Notes: generated by a model not told the origin, from the sequence alone. DNA of 64,000 nucleotides from Stercorarius parasiticus (GCA_013396915.1 VWZL01000165.1:156684-220683); one strand, 5' to 3'. Positions 40,394-53,739 are shown, numbered from the stretch's first letter. Translations and numbers: made by a program.

Positions 40394-41363
40394 GAAAATA
40401 AATAAAAGAGGTAACATTTTTCTTTCAAAAGGAAGTTTTAGATTATTGTTCATTGTTTCTCTAGAGCTGGTTATTATTTATTTGCAACTGGTATATTCAT
40501 AGCTTCTATAAGCTTCACCTGAGAGCTCCAGGACAAAGGATATGAGCATTTTAAAAGAAAAAGCTTGGTGCCAAATTCAGTAAACTCACTGTATTTACGT
40601 AGCATAGGTGTTGGAGGCCCTACAAGCTTCAGTGCCCAGGGTCAGGCGACTCATGTTACTTACCTGAGAAAGCACATACGGTGTCTCACAGACAGAGCAA
40701 GTGCCAGTGACGAATGATTTGGGGAGAAAGGTTACAAAAATTATAGCATTTCTGCTGGTACCTTTGAAGGTTTCTATCCCTAAAAAGGGTAAACACAAAT
40801 GGTTGATTTAGCATTCACCACAACTGAAGAAATAGAAGATTGAGCTCAGTGAGGAGGCTGTAGGTAGCAAAGAAAGAAACCTCCTGAAGCAGATCAGCTG
40901 TCGATTTAGTAGAAGTATTTTATGTTGGCAGAAAATCTGTCTAGGAGGCTCCTGCTCAGCTTTATCCTGTCCTTTCCCTGAATTCCCATCCCACTTCCTT
41001 CTCTTTCTCTTCTCTTTCCCAGTTCTTCCTCATCGACCCCCAGCTGTGCTGAGTCACGTTGGAATCTACTTTAACAGAAGCAGTAAAGAACTCCAGCAGA
41101 GACACAATCAAACCTCCAAAGTGAGAATACCCTCACATGTCCCCCTTAAGCAGTTCTACAGTGTGAGATTCCTGCAAACAAAAGACAAAAACTCAGAGGG
41201 CAAGTGTCTTTGTAGCCTGGTGACCAGGAACTTCGTCATGTTATTTTTGTTCTTTGCCCAGTAACTGTGTAACCAAAGTGTAAAATGCTTGAGCCTGAGT
41301 CTACCCCAGGAGCTGTATGCGAAAGCCAACACCATGAGCATTCAAAGGTGGTGCGTCCTGACA

Positions 41364-41396
41364 CTTCTTTAAAGTCTGATGCTTCTTTAAAGTCTG
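41364..41396. repeat. 18-bp tandem duplication
   Basis: CTTCTTTAAAGTCTG at 41364-41378 is repeated exactly at 41382-41396, giving an 18-base unit. Confidence 0.9.
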
Positions 41397-42139
41397 TCTC
41401 ATAAACTAAGGGGCAATATAGCCACCTTGAACTGAGGCCACCTGAGTAACCACATACACTGGTCTGCTGTCACCTGGCACTGCCTTCCAGGGCAGCTTTC
41501 CGACAGATGTGGTGTTCAGAACTTGGCCACAGGGACTACCTGCTGTCCACTTAGGTCTCATCTCTGGGTTCTAGTTTAAGTCAGCTGAACTATCTGGGGT
41601 GATTCCTGCACTCAGTTCAATCTTAATAGTTGGTACATTTCTACTGTAATTTAACAGCTGCTAGATCTGGCAATTTACAGGGACACCACCACCCAAGATA
41701 AGAGCCACTGCAAACTTCTAAATTTGTTTTATGCTGCCTTACAGATCAGCCTGCAGAAGTGCAGACAGGCTCGTGCTCACAGCTTCCCTGAGCAGCCTTT
41801 GCTTGGCAGGTTTTGGCCTTTGCTGATCCAGGTTTAGGTAATACCTAATGAGCGAGGTTCAGCCTTTTTTCAGCCACATCTTCTCTCATAGCAATTCATT
41901 TTGCCCTCCCAGTTGTGTTTTAATAGCTTCTAAAACTTATACGTCTAGCACAGTCAGCAAAAACAGCATTGGGATTCAGAATCTCACAGACAAACTGTCA
42001 AAAATGAAACCAACTGTTCATTAACATTTTTAACAGCAAAGGAAAGATCTGGGGATCTACACAGTTAGTTTTCCCATTAAACTGATAGCATAAGAAGCAT
42101 AGCTATCATCTATGCATTTCTACTCTTAAGTTTGGCCGG

Positions 42140-43000
42140 TAAGGTAAGAAAAAGCATTTTTTTAATGACTAATAATCATTATGAGGTGCTAATTTCCAGA
42201 TTTGAAAACACTTTGAACCTACATAATTTCATTGTTTACAGTATTAACTACTAAAGCAAAGAGAATTGTTTGTGACACCCCCTGGACAAAGACCAGAATG
42301 TAGATTTGCATTAATGCTCCAGTAAACAAATGATCATCAAGGAAAGATTAAAACGCAGAGGTGGTTTGCGTTCTTCCTCTGTATTCCCCCCCTCGCTTCC
42401 AGTTTTGCTTCTCCTGTCATTACGAGTATCTCAGCTGCATTTTCAAATGTTTGATTATCATGTAAGCATACTCTATAAAATGGTACATAACAGCATCATA
42501 ACCCATATGTTCCCTACCATGACAGAACAAAAGCATTTCTTGCGTTTAGTTGTAGAAACTAAATAGGAACCGTTCATTCAAATCTTCAACTTCCCCAAAA
42601 TGAAGCACAGAAAGTAGGTGTGAGCTACAATGCTCTATGCAATCCAATGCAAATGTATGCAAATTTCTTCATATTAGAATCATTGTCTAGTTGTCATCCT
42701 CACATGGGGCACATCAAAGCCATATGACCTGATTTTGCACCTGCTGTTTAATTAAATTTACAAGGCAGACACTCTCTCTACTCCCGGTGATATACAAATC
42801 CATTTTTACTACCGCAGCTTCTAATTTACAAGGTAGTCGACTGCTGTGTTTCACCATCAATAGCTGCCCAACTGCTCTTTGTTAAAGCGGAGATTAAAAA
42901 CTGAAAACTGGCCACCATTTGAGTATATGAATTAAAAGAAATATTAAACGTGATTTCCCTCTTCACCTTTTTAAGAAAATGGGGCAAAAGGGAAACTACA
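42140..43000. promoter_or_regulatory. Candidate regulatory tract with twin octamer motif
   Basis: Two perfect ATGCAAAT octamers (the classic POU/Oct-factor site) lie at 42647-42654 and 42657-42664, 10 bases apart and in the same orientation, so on one face of the helix. A TTTAATTAAA palindrome (homeodomain-type core) is at 42747-42756. The tract is non-repetitive and AT-rich, as many vertebrate enhancers are. Its function is inferred from motifs alone. Confidence 0.25.
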
Positions 43001-43510
43001 GTAAGAACACTTCATACTAATTGTAACAGTCTTGATTTTTTCATTGTCCTGCTGTGAAGAGGCCGAGACACAGCACTTTTGTCAAGTTATCAATAGTTTT
43101 TTCTGTTTTGCGGGAGCCATATGTTGAAATGTAGCAATGCACCAGTGTTAGTAGCAATGATAACAAAGCTGTCTCTTTTCCTGGATGGTCATGCAAAGTT
43201 TTCAGTATTTATGTAACTGAATTCACGTCTTGCTTGGAAATGATTTTGCTGATCTTAATTTGTTTTTTCACCAAAAAAAACCCCAAACCTGTCACTTTTT
43301 ATTCCTTCCAGCGTGCAGCCAGTAAGGCTGCAAAAAGTCAGTAAGTCAGCATGCTCAGTACTATGAAATTGTTCTCCCTCCTTTAGATCAACTTATTGTC
43401 TGGTGTGAATAACTTCATTATTACCAAAGCATTATTAGTCATAGTACATAGGTTCACAGACTGCACAAATTATAAGTGACCAAAACACACTAATTAATCT
43501 TTATTTCACG
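43001..43510. other. No gene seen
   Basis: AT-rich unique sequence up to the 3' end of the minus-strand CR1. Nothing is recognised. Confidence 0.6.
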
Positions 43511-43867
43511 TACAGAACCATAGAGTGCTGGTTGAAGTGCTAGTCCATAGAGGTTGGAAGGGACCTTCAAAGATCCTTTAGTCCACTCCCTGGGCCATGG
43601 GCAGGGACATCTTTCATAGCCCCGTCCAGCCTGGCTTTGAACACTTCCAGGGATGGGGCATCCACCGCTTCCCTGGGCAACCTGTTCCAGTGCCTCACCG
43701 CCCTCAGAGGAAAAAATTTCATCTTTATATCCAGTCTAACTTTACCCTTTTTTATTTTAAAACTGTTGCCCCTTGTTCTGTCACTAAAGGCCTTATAAGC
43801 CCCCATTTTAGTATTGAAAGGCTGCAATAAGGTCTCCCCAGAGCATTTTCTTTGTCTAGGCTAAGCA
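43511..43867 (-). mobile_element. CR1 LINE, 5'-truncated 3' end
   Basis: Read on the minus strand, the frame 43827-43567 encodes the ORF2 C-terminal signature SDRTRGNSFK, LDIKMKFF and RHWNRLPREAVDAPSLEV, then FKARLDGAM. The 3' UTR follows with the GGTCCCTTCCAACC-type block (43551-43565 on the plus strand reads GGTTGGAAGGGACC) and degenerate octamers at 43511-43526. A short insertion-like stretch separates the octamers from that block. Upstream of about 43827 the coding frame shifts. The copy is 5'-truncated near 43867 and cannot be active. Confidence 0.95.
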
Positions 43868-44290
43868 AGTATGCTTGAGTTTAATTATTAAAAATTATTA
43901 AAATGATATTTAACTGAGAGTGATTGCTAGCAACACATCAGAGAACAGGAGAAAAAAATTACCCGGTGCTCATTTCCTTTTATAGACAGAAGGAGGAAAA
44001 GCAGCAATTATAATACCCTGCTCACAAGCAATGAGACATTTTCAGTGAGCTACCTTTAACTAAAATAGTGAAATTATCTCACTCTCACCTTGTTTATACT
44101 TAATTTAATGCCATATTTTGCAGTTAACTCCAAGGATAGACGGGACGTGAGAGAACACCGGAACAGATTTTCATGTGAGAAGTGGTGGTGTTTATTATAA
44201 AATGCAAGAGCAAAGAGACGTTTTTTGGGCTGTCTATGGGTGGCAGCACGCGTTCACACAACAACTACATTTGATAGAAAAGTTAGAACT

Positions 44291-44354
44291 AGTACATACA
44301 AGTAAATTAAAGGCTTTTTTCCAGTACATACAAGTAAATTAAAGGCTTTTTTTC
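44291..44354. repeat. 32-bp tandem duplication
   Basis: A 32-base unit beginning AGTACATACAAGTAAATTAA at 44291 is repeated from 44323. The copies are identical except for the length of the T run near the end. The near identity implies a recent event, possibly polymorphic. Confidence 0.95.
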
Positions 44355-44379
44355 CTTTCCCCCATGATTTTTTTTCTTG

Positions 44380-44760
44380 AGCCACGCGGCGCAAATCGCT
44401 GAGATTCGGCAATGCTTTCTGATAATGCAAAAGCTAAGCATTGCAGAGCTGAGAGGACAAAAGCTATGAAAACATGTGCCTAACAGCCTGCCCATCTCAC
44501 AGCCTCCTGCCACAGTTATCATGCGGAGCAACTCAGCCCAAATTCCCAGATTGCTTCCTCCAGACCCGCTTGCTGCGGCTGCTGTACCGCACTGTGAATG
44601 GCAGCAGCAAGTCCTGGAGATATTGGAAGCAATTCAGGTGATCTGAGGCCAGGACCGAGCTGGTGGTGCTCTGCCTCGCGCTTGCTGGCAGGCATGGGGC
44701 CATAAGGAAATGCAGCATGGGGGTGCAGGTGGCTGCCCCTCGAGTTGCTGTGAAGTAGAT
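44380..44760. other. CpG-enriched, GC-richer patch
   Basis: About 13 CpG dinucleotides were counted by eye, for example in CACGCGGCGC near 44384 and CCTCGCGC near 44674, in a stretch with visibly higher G+C than its surroundings. No exon or repeat was recognised. Confidence 0.45.
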
Positions 44761-45479
44761 GGGATTTGGCTGTGTCACCTCTGGACGCTCCCCAGGAAGG
44801 ACTGATTCTCAGAAGGTAACTGTCTCAGTGCTCAGTTCTGCATTTCTGAGGAGTGCTTCATGCTTTTACATCAGCTCTGGCCCCTACATAATTTTCTTCC
44901 TGGATTATTCCATATGTACCCTTTCTGAAGTTACTTGCCAGAGTTTTCCTTAGCCTCCGCTGGTTCTACATTAATGCCTTGAGTCCTTTAGAAAGATTAA
45001 TTCAGATCAAATGTCATTAACACTTGTGGGTATTTCCAGGATATAGGGGTACAAGATGTGTATTGCCAGCACAGCTTTTTACTCCTTAACTTTTCCTTGT
45101 TTCCCCCCGAGGGAATTTTTGTGACTTTGTTAGCTGCTCTTTGTGGGGAGAGAGTCACTTCAGGTGTGTCACAGAAGGAGCTGCCACAAATTCAACAGTG
45201 ACTGAAAGCATTCAGCAAGGCAAGCTTTGCAAATAACCCCAAAAGGACAGGAAAAAAAAACACCCAAAGAAAACCAAAACACAAATTAAAAGACCACATT
45301 TGACTCATATTTAGGCAAGTTTGGACACAACTAAAAGACACAGAGGGAGCTGACAGCAGAATGTTGCCCAATGTTCTCACACTATGTAAATGGACATATG
45401 CAGTGGTCCTTTGGCTACCTTGGATATTTTAAAATACACATTTTACACAAAGAGCAATAATTAAGACTTAACTCTTAAA

Positions 45480-46060
45480 TAAAAAAATGACCCAGTTTCA
45501 GCATAGCCCACTTTAGGCTGCCATAATACCTTAATTTTCCTGTTGATTCATATTTTAATGAGGAAACTATTATTGCAGTATCTTCATTGTTTAATTAAAA
45601 TTATAATTAGATATTAAAATGCTAGAGCACAAAAGTAAGTTCTTGCTGAAGGGTATCCTCAGGAAAACAAAGGCTTATAAGGGTTGTTATGGCTTTGAGA
45701 AATTAGATGTGGTCACCAAATTGCGTCTGATTTTTTTTCAATAATAATTACCTCACTAAGAACATACTGGGCTCCATAAAGAATTACTGGATTATATTTG
45801 GTAGCCTGTATAATGAAAAAGGTCATTCTTGACGATCAGTGTCGAACTTTAGGCCTTAAAGTCCATAAATCAAGCAAATCAATGCTAAAAGGCAATTACA
45901 CTTAGCATTTGCATAGTGTTAAAAAATACAGACCACAGAACTAATAAACCTTCAGGGTCCCCATTTTAATTCATTTCCTGCTCCACTCCAGCATTAACAG
46001 CATTCAATATTTCATCATTATATGTTATCTAATATTTTAAAGGCAAAGAGAGACAAGGGT
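45480..46060. promoter_or_regulatory. Candidate conserved non-coding tract, homeodomain-type cores
   Basis: Non-repetitive AT-rich tract with a palindrome TTTAATTAAA at 45590-45599 immediately followed by TTATAATTAG, and further TAATTA-like motifs near 45740-45750. It has the texture of a vertebrate conserved element, but this is inference only. Confidence 0.2.
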
Positions 46061-48494
46061 ATGAAGATACAATAGCCTCTTTGAGGAAGAATATACAATA
46101 AATTAGAAACTATAGAAACAAAAATGTATTTGTAAGTGGAATTATTGATAAAGATGAGAAAAAGTCCTCAATTGTATTTGGGAACCAGCAAACGGGACAA
46201 CAGAAAGAACAGCTTGCAGATCTGATCCAGAGGAGGGAGGATTAGATCTTCGCAAGGGAGCTGTGAAGACAGAGGTTAAGGGAGGTGCACAAGAGAGGAG
46301 GGATGTAGATTTGAGAACAACATGTGCAGTGGCTTACAGGTAGCCAAGCACCACAGCAAGTGTTGTGCTTGTAATGGAGTATTCACTGCAGGGGGTAAGA
46401 GCATGAAACATGATTCTTTTCATGCTTCTGGAGCCTTTGCTGTGTCTCGTGATCAGCCAAACCAGGAGCTTGGTGGTGGGAGGCAGGGGAGAAGGAGCTG
46501 CACACACAGACCCGATAATGCAGATGTAGCCATGGCATGCACATACATGGTGCCATGTATTTATTGGTGGGATGCCTGTTCTGTGATGGCAGCCGCATCA
46601 TGAACGGCTGGGTAGGAAGGCCCACCAGGCAGAGGGAACAGAGAGCCTGTGAAGGGAGCAGTGAGCAGAGCAGAAAGTGGAGGTGAGAATTAGTTTGCTG
46701 CACTGGAGAGGACATACGTAGTTCAGAGGAGTCCCAGAATGGGATGCAGCTGTCCAAAGGGAAGCATTTATTTCACTTTAGGTTCTGTGGGATATCTGGC
46801 CCAGCCTCCAGATTGTGCTCTAAAGGTTACCCACAAAGCCTGTGTCATTTCTGTAGATGTCTCTGAAACCCTTGTAGGCTTCAAGTGACAGTAGGTACCT
46901 ATATTCATCTGACAGATGTACTCCTCTGGTAGTGTTCACTAAATGCTCAACTCAGCTGCCTGATCCTCGTTCTCTCTGAGGTGTAGGAGGGTATCTGCAG
47001 GGTTAGGGGACCCAGAGCCTCCAGGAGACCTGTGTTCTTCTGGTGTAGCAGCTGGAGGATAAGCAGGATAGTCTGGCACATCTTGGGCAAAATGTGAGAT
47101 ACCAGCTTGTATGCAACTGAATAGACTCCTAAACATCCATAGGCAATAAGGGGAGATACCGATATGTAGACATCTACATTTGGGTACATTAGTCTTGAAC
47201 TCAATCTCAAGGCAAGAACCTACTGAAATGGATGGGCTCCAATTGCATAAACATAGACATACAGTGTCATCTGAGAGGCCTTAGCATGTCTTCACCTCCA
47301 GCTGCTCCGGAGGACAATGATGTCCTGCTGGTTCAGTGCCATATTGCCAGGTCTCAGGGCACCTAGAATGGCATTCGACTTTCATGCCCATGCAGCTCAG
47401 TCTCACACAAATACGTGCATATGTTTTCAAGCAGACCAAGAAACAGACTGGGAAGAAATCAAACTTCTGGAGCAGGATGCAAACCCAAACATAGCACGGA
47501 CACAGAGAAAGCAGTTGTCACCAGAGACTTGCTACTGACGAGTATGCTGTCCTGTTCAGAAAACACAAAAATCGAAGCTACTGATGCCTGCAAAAACAGA
47601 AGATTGGATTCAGTCACCCACAAAAAATCCTTCCACCCCATGGTCCTAGAACAGAAAATAGAGACCAATTTGTTTGGTTACTACCAAAGAGAAGAAACAC
47701 TAGAAATTTTCTGTCACATGTAGATTCCAGTAAGAGAAGTCACAGGCTCTTTGCTACACTCGCACCAGTGAGGGAACATGGCTTACAGGTGAGACTTCTT
47801 GCCCATATTCAAGTCACTACACAGCTCTGTATTGTAGTGCTTCTTGACAAGGCTCAACTTTGGCCATTATTAGTGATGGAAGCGTTTTTATGAATTTACA
47901 TTTTTTAAAGTTTACCATTTTACTCCAGGTGATTTCTGGCTATTGTAATTGTCTTCTAAAAATTAGAACAATAGGGATTATTCTATGCAAAGAATGAAAA
48001 ATGATAATGAAAGACAACTTAGAAGCAGAAAGAGTATATGGGCCATTTTGGCATTTTTCTTTAGTGTAAAGACATGCAAATTTAGAAATGACAGAGTCAG
48101 AAAGGCAGGCTTTTTTAATATCCTTCCCAAAAGCTGATTTCATTAGGGCTCTTGTACATTATCAATGTTTTGATTGCTAGTGTCTATGCTCATTGTGTAA
48201 TGAAATGTCTTACCCATGCAGCTCCACAAATGTAAAAGTCCAGTAAATTGAGTCCAGTATTTTTTTCAGCTTTACATCAGCAGGGGGGACGTTGCACATA
48301 TTTGAATTTAAACTGGGCTACAGGGCAAGAGATAAGCTTTACTGTGCAGCAAACATCAGTAACAGGATTGACATAAAAGACAAATTTTAATTGCAAAAAT
48401 ATACCAGCAATGTCATATAAAGACATCACTACAGTTCATATGTGGGTGTACTGAATAGTGATTATATGTTGAATTTGTCAGATTGTTTTAGGGG

Positions 48495-48517
48495 AAAAAC
48501 AAACAAACAAACAAAAA
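48495..48517. repeat. (CAAA)n microsatellite
   Basis: Four-base repeat AAAC/CAAA across about 23 bases. Confidence 0.85.
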
Positions 48518-50399
48518 GGTTAGAACTTTTGTACTGATCCTTTCAAAATAATTGGCTGATTTTTCTCACTCTTGTTTTTCAGATGTACTTACATGGAATT
48601 GCGAAAAATAGTGTCTGTTCCTTACAAATCCTTCCTTTTGTCCCTCTGAAATATGCAAAACACTTCATTTCAGATAGAACAAGCTGTTTCACTTGAAGGA
48701 AGAGAACATTGGAAGGAAAAGGCTTGTATTAGCAAGGAGAACAAATATTGATGTTATAACCTGGACCAACACATTTGCATTGTGCTTTAGTTTGATTACC
48801 CACATTGTCTTCTCATTAGCACTAGCAGCATCTGAATAGCTGAACTGCAATCTCTTCATCTATCGGTCATGAAAATCACTCTGAGTGGGGTGAGCTTCAA
48901 TCAGTGCGCAAGCAATCACAGTTTGACCGGGGGCGGGGGGAGAAAGGAAATAGTCACGTTGCTTCCTTGCAGTACTTTGGGTTAAAAGGCTGCAGGTGGA
49001 CAGCTGAGGCCACTGCTGACCATGACTTTGTCCTGACTGCTGCACACAAGGTCAAGTTTGCCCTTGCAGGACCTCAAGACATTCCAAAATATCTCACTTA
49101 TTTTCCAATTACACCTTTACTTTTAAAAACTAACCCACTTCTCTTTGCTTTGGCACGCTACCTGAGGAACACAATGATTACTGATGTGAGTTTCTTGGGG
49201 TACAAATCATTAGTGGGTGGAAAAAGACTGCCCTCTGAGAAACTATGCATAGGAGCTGAAATGAAGCTAGAAAAACTCATGAGGCATCCATCAAGACAAG
49301 AAACATTACCAAAGGGTCAAGGTAACACTAAGAGGAGCAGAAACAGGCTCACCTTCACATCTTCACTTGACTCAGACTCGGTAGCAATAGAAAGGGTGCT
49401 TTTTTTGAAAGCATCAATATAGGTAACCCTCCATATCCCTCACCCTAAAATCTCTAGAAAGGAAAATAAATTCTTTGAGGATAAGATTGTTGCCTAACCA
49501 GTTATTTCCAGCAGGACACATGCATGGTACTTTGTGAGGAAACTAACAGAGCTTGGAAAATATGTAAGACATTAGGTCTGAAACTTCCAGCTCTTTCTTA
49601 CACAAACCAAACTGACTAATAAATAGTGCTTATTTGCTCTTAATATTTAATGAACTTTAGATTTCACACTGTCACTTTTTTGGCTTTTATTAATGAAATC
49701 AGAATGACTTGTGCTTTATCTCTTTATCTTCCAGTAGAAGAATCTCAAAATTCATTTGTAGTAAATGTCCAAAAGTTCCCTCTGTCGGTCAGAGCACCTG
49801 AATATATACAAAGCTGTGGTGGAAAGCAAACTTTTTATATAGTGTCCAGTATGTCGTGACTCCAATTAGGTTAGAAATTTTCTCATGGCAATTTGAAACA
49901 TAGGTTTATCTGGAAAAGTACACATGAAAATGACAAAGAAAGTTATATTATATTAAGGTTCACCTCATGATGAGGGTTTTCACAGTGGTTTACAAACCAC
50001 CTATGCCAAATGCAAAATGGTTTCCAGTCTGTCTCAGTTCAATCTCTTAATTTTTCTCACAGTTGAATATATATGGTCTTTTATGCAAATAGATGTCTAT
50101 CTTGACTATTTTGTATGTTTGCCCTTGCAAATAGGCATATTTGAGTTTCGATATGGTAATTTCTTTCTAAAGAAAATATGGTGTATGCAGATAATGGAAC
50201 GGAATAATGTGCCTTTTCCATTTCTAACTTCTAGGATTCCATACATGTGCAAATTAGAGATCACTTGAAGAGAAACATTTGCAATATTTTAATTAATTTG
50301 ATGGGTTAAAACACAAGAATCATGGGGCATGCTTAGAAAAGTTAAATGCTCTCTCCAGCAGTGCAAGTTTTTAGAGAGATTATTATCCCCACTGGTCCC

Positions 50400-50417
50400 A
50401 TAAATAAATAAATAAAA
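50400..50417. repeat. (TAAA)n microsatellite
   Basis: Three to four TAAA units followed by an A run. Confidence 0.8.
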
Positions 50418-53400
50418 ATTCATATTTTTTCTTGGGCTCAAAACGTACTCAGCATCATACAATGCACGTAAATGAAGACAGTCCCTGCCACATAGAATAA
50501 TTATCTTCCAATTACATACTCTGAATCCAGTCTCTGTTTTACTGTGCTTGCCTGAAGGAGCTAAGAGCTCTGTTGATACAGCCACCAGTTTGTTTCTTTT
50601 CCCCTGTTTGGCCTTTTCCACTGTTAAGCCCTGCCCTGGTGAAGCTTTCAGCTGCTTCTACTACAACTGCATCAGTGTTTTCCTCTGTACTGGTCCCTAC
50701 ATACCAGCTATCATTCTAGAGCTGGTCTACAAAGCCACTGACCTCTCTTCAGTTAAATTGTGAACCTCTTGTGGCTAGCCCGCAACTCATTTATGAAGCT
50801 CTACTAAACAGAAGAGTTGTTAAATAAAATAAATGTTAAATAAATCAATTAACTAAGACAAAGGTGATTTTGGTATCGTAAAAGTAAAGGCAGTCCTCCT
50901 GGATGAGCACGTGCTTTTTGGAGTCACCATTCAAGCCAAAGGCTTGTGTGATATGAAACACAAATATCACAGAAATGAGATGCGAGTTATTAGAGGAAAT
51001 AGTTTCAAATACTCTAGCAAAGGACATTGAACAAAATAGGTAGACTGGGGTTCTCTTCCTCAAGCCAGGAAGGGATAAAAAGCTCAGACCCCTCACACGC
51101 ACTGAAGGTGAGATGAAAGGGATAAACTAGAGTTTTATGCCAGAATATCTCTATTCCATCTGAAATGCAATGTTAAGCTGCTCTGAAGTAACAGAAATGA
51201 AACAAGTCTTTTCCTATACAAAGTCCCAGAACCTATTTAATCTAAATCTTCATATGTAACTGTCATGGTCTGTTTTCACAGTCCTGCATTTGCTTCTTGT
51301 GAATTCCCTGTACAGCCCCACAGTTCATTCACCTATTCAGCTGCAGTCAAGTAGCACATCATGACATTATACAGTCGCTCTACTAAAAGAAAAAGAGCTT
51401 TTTAGCAATGAAACTGAATAAGATTTGTTCCAAAGACACACATTTTCTTAACTTCCAAGCAAGTAACAGAGTGTCCAGGGGCACCCTCTTCTGCCCTTCA
51501 CCAGGCAGTCTCTAAAAACTGCTATTCTGTACAGAGTAAATTAAGTAGGCTTCCTTAAACAATGTAAAAATAAGGGAACGTAAAAGCATAGCTCCAATTA
51601 ACAAACTTGGAATTAAATTATAATTAACTGAAATGAACTTCGAGGGGTTACAAGTTCAGATGTTATTTTATTGCAGATCATACACAGCATATTTACAGTT
51701 TTACCTCAATATGGAGTAAATCTGTTCTATTATAGTGATTCCATGTGGTAAAGGCAATAAACATGATTACTAGCTAGTTCTGAGACTAAAATCCTCCTCA
51801 TTTCAGACTGCTGCAGGTAAGTTTCTTCTTTCTTGCATATCAGCTACTGGGAAAACAAGTGAATAAACGTATATACACATAGGATTCCACACTGAAATTC
51901 CACATACAGCACACACACATAAAATCCTCTGTGAAATAAGATTTAAGTTCAGATTCTCAAAAAAATAAAAGATATCAAAATTCCAGTTCCATGCATAATG
52001 TAATTTAGACCTCTTGTTTAGAATCATTATGATCATCTTCAGTTACAAACCACTTGTTTAACTTGACAAACCCTAGAAGTTTTCTTTTCTCTCTAACAGA
52101 CACTCATTCTACATCACTTAGTTACAGTAGCGCAGTTAGAAACTTAAAAAGAGAAAAATTGACCTACAGGTTATGAGAAATGGGAAAACACAATTTTACC
52201 AATATCAGAAGTGGATAAGCTCAGTGTCTTTAAGGGTACCCCGCAGGCAAACTCCCCGCTTCTCTTTCCACCATGTCTGTCTCTGATTTCCTTTGGTCCA
52301 TCTGGGGATTAATTGCTGCTGTTGCAGCAAAGCAGCGTCACCGGGAGCTGGGAATCATCCGTTTGTGTTTTGCTGTGAGTGTATCAAGTTACTGAGCAAG
52401 ATAGCAAGAACAACAAAATTTTCTCATGGAAGGTGACTATGCCTTTTTAGGTATATGAGTCTTTGTGGAGAACAAGTGTTACTTCATACTCCTCTTTTGG
52501 TGTTTCTAAGGGATCTTTACTCAACATATTTAAGATATGTAACAACCCACAGGGGAATGGAATCAAATATAATACTGTATGCATAAACCACAAAAAGTAC
52601 TGATTAGAGAGAGAAAAAAAATGTTTGATCAAATTGAAAAATGTACTATGAAACTGCAGAGATCTGAATTTTTTAAAGGCTTATTACCATATTGCTGTGC
52701 TCAGGGAAATGACTACACATCAGTATACATTTTAATTAAAGCATAAAGTTTTAAAACTAGATTCTATTGAGTTCTTACTCAGCATACCCAGAGGGCTCCC
52801 CTCCCTGTTTGATAAAACATGTGGTTTTACTGACCTGGAAACGTATATTTTTCTAGCAATTGCAAACAGCTATCCAATAAGTGACCTCAAATATGAAATG
52901 CCTGTCCAGCCCAGATTAATACTATTTATATAGATGTTTTGTACATTTATTTTAGAGTCCCTATAATGCTACTTCATTATTGATAGGCAAATTTAAAATT
53001 CAGTTGTGAAACTATGAAGCTGCTAGATAAAAAAAGGAAACAATGGTGATAAAAAAGCTCAAATGGAGGATATAGGATTAATCTTTTTTTCTGTGACTGT
53101 GGCAAAACATGTGTTTATCTGGAAACCTGTGTATGTGCACATGTGTACAATGAGCATGTTTGTCTCCCTGTTTTCATGCATACATACACAGAAACAAGAT
53201 TGGAAGAGCACTTTTTCCACAATTATGAATGGGAATGCAAAAAGGTGTGTGCTTGTCCCAACTCTAGGTGCCTAGTTCATATGCTGAGTTGGTAAATCAG
53301 TCTCCATGATCTCCCCATACAGTCAGCAGAGAAAACAAGGTCTGTTCCAAGGGACATCCAGAGCACCCTTTTAAATAGGTTGCTCTGTATCACCTTCAAA

Positions 53401-53739
53401 AGGGAACCTATTTCTCTCTTTTGTCTAGATAAGAGATAAGTCTTTTAACTTATAAATCTTAAAAATTGTTATTTTACTATGTGATTTTCTCTCAAATATT
53501 GTACTCGAATTTCCTCCTTGGTGTTTGAAGCATGTTTGTACTGTATTCCTCACTTTCCATGTCCAAGATCATGACTTGGTCATGGTCTATGTCCGCAAAA
53601 GACATGATGGAGGTGTTTATCCTTCTTTCTGTTCCCCACTGGTGAGTTTTCTGTGGAAGAAAATGGACCATGGGAGCTGGTGAGAAACTATGCTGTGATG
53701 CACCAGGTCCCCAGTCTGAATGATGGAGGCACCAAGACT

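Larger units (their letters stand above)
38741..42139. other. No gene seen; GC-richer pocket and A-rich simple repeats
   Basis: A relatively GC-rich pocket at about 39430-39900 carries an ATG frame on the minus strand (39354-39719, 121 codons) without recognisable domains and with a weak start context. A-rich, C-interrupted low-complexity DNA occurs at 40252-40290 and a run of 16 A at 40378-40393. Confidence 0.55.
43868..45479. other. No gene seen; tandem duplication and CpG-richer patch
   Basis: It holds the 32-bp duplication at 44291-44354 and a CpG-enriched stretch at about 44380-44760. Short frames at 44307-44778 on the minus strand show no domain. Confidence 0.55.
46061..53739. other. 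No gene seen; simple repeats and small hairpin
   Basis: It contains (CAAA)n at 48495-48517, (TAAA)n at 50400-50417 and a stem-loop at 52313-52330 (TTGCTGC / GCAGCAA). The longest open frame of the window (48904-49422, plus, 172 codons) lies here. It begins with GTG, has no domain, and is close to what chance allows in 64 kb. No CR1 was seen. Confidence 0.55.

Noticed and set aside
48904..49422. Longest open frame of the window, 172 codons, plus strand
   Set aside because: It starts with GTG rather than ATG, has no recognisable domain, and by a rough estimate about one frame of this size is expected by chance in 64 kb of this composition.
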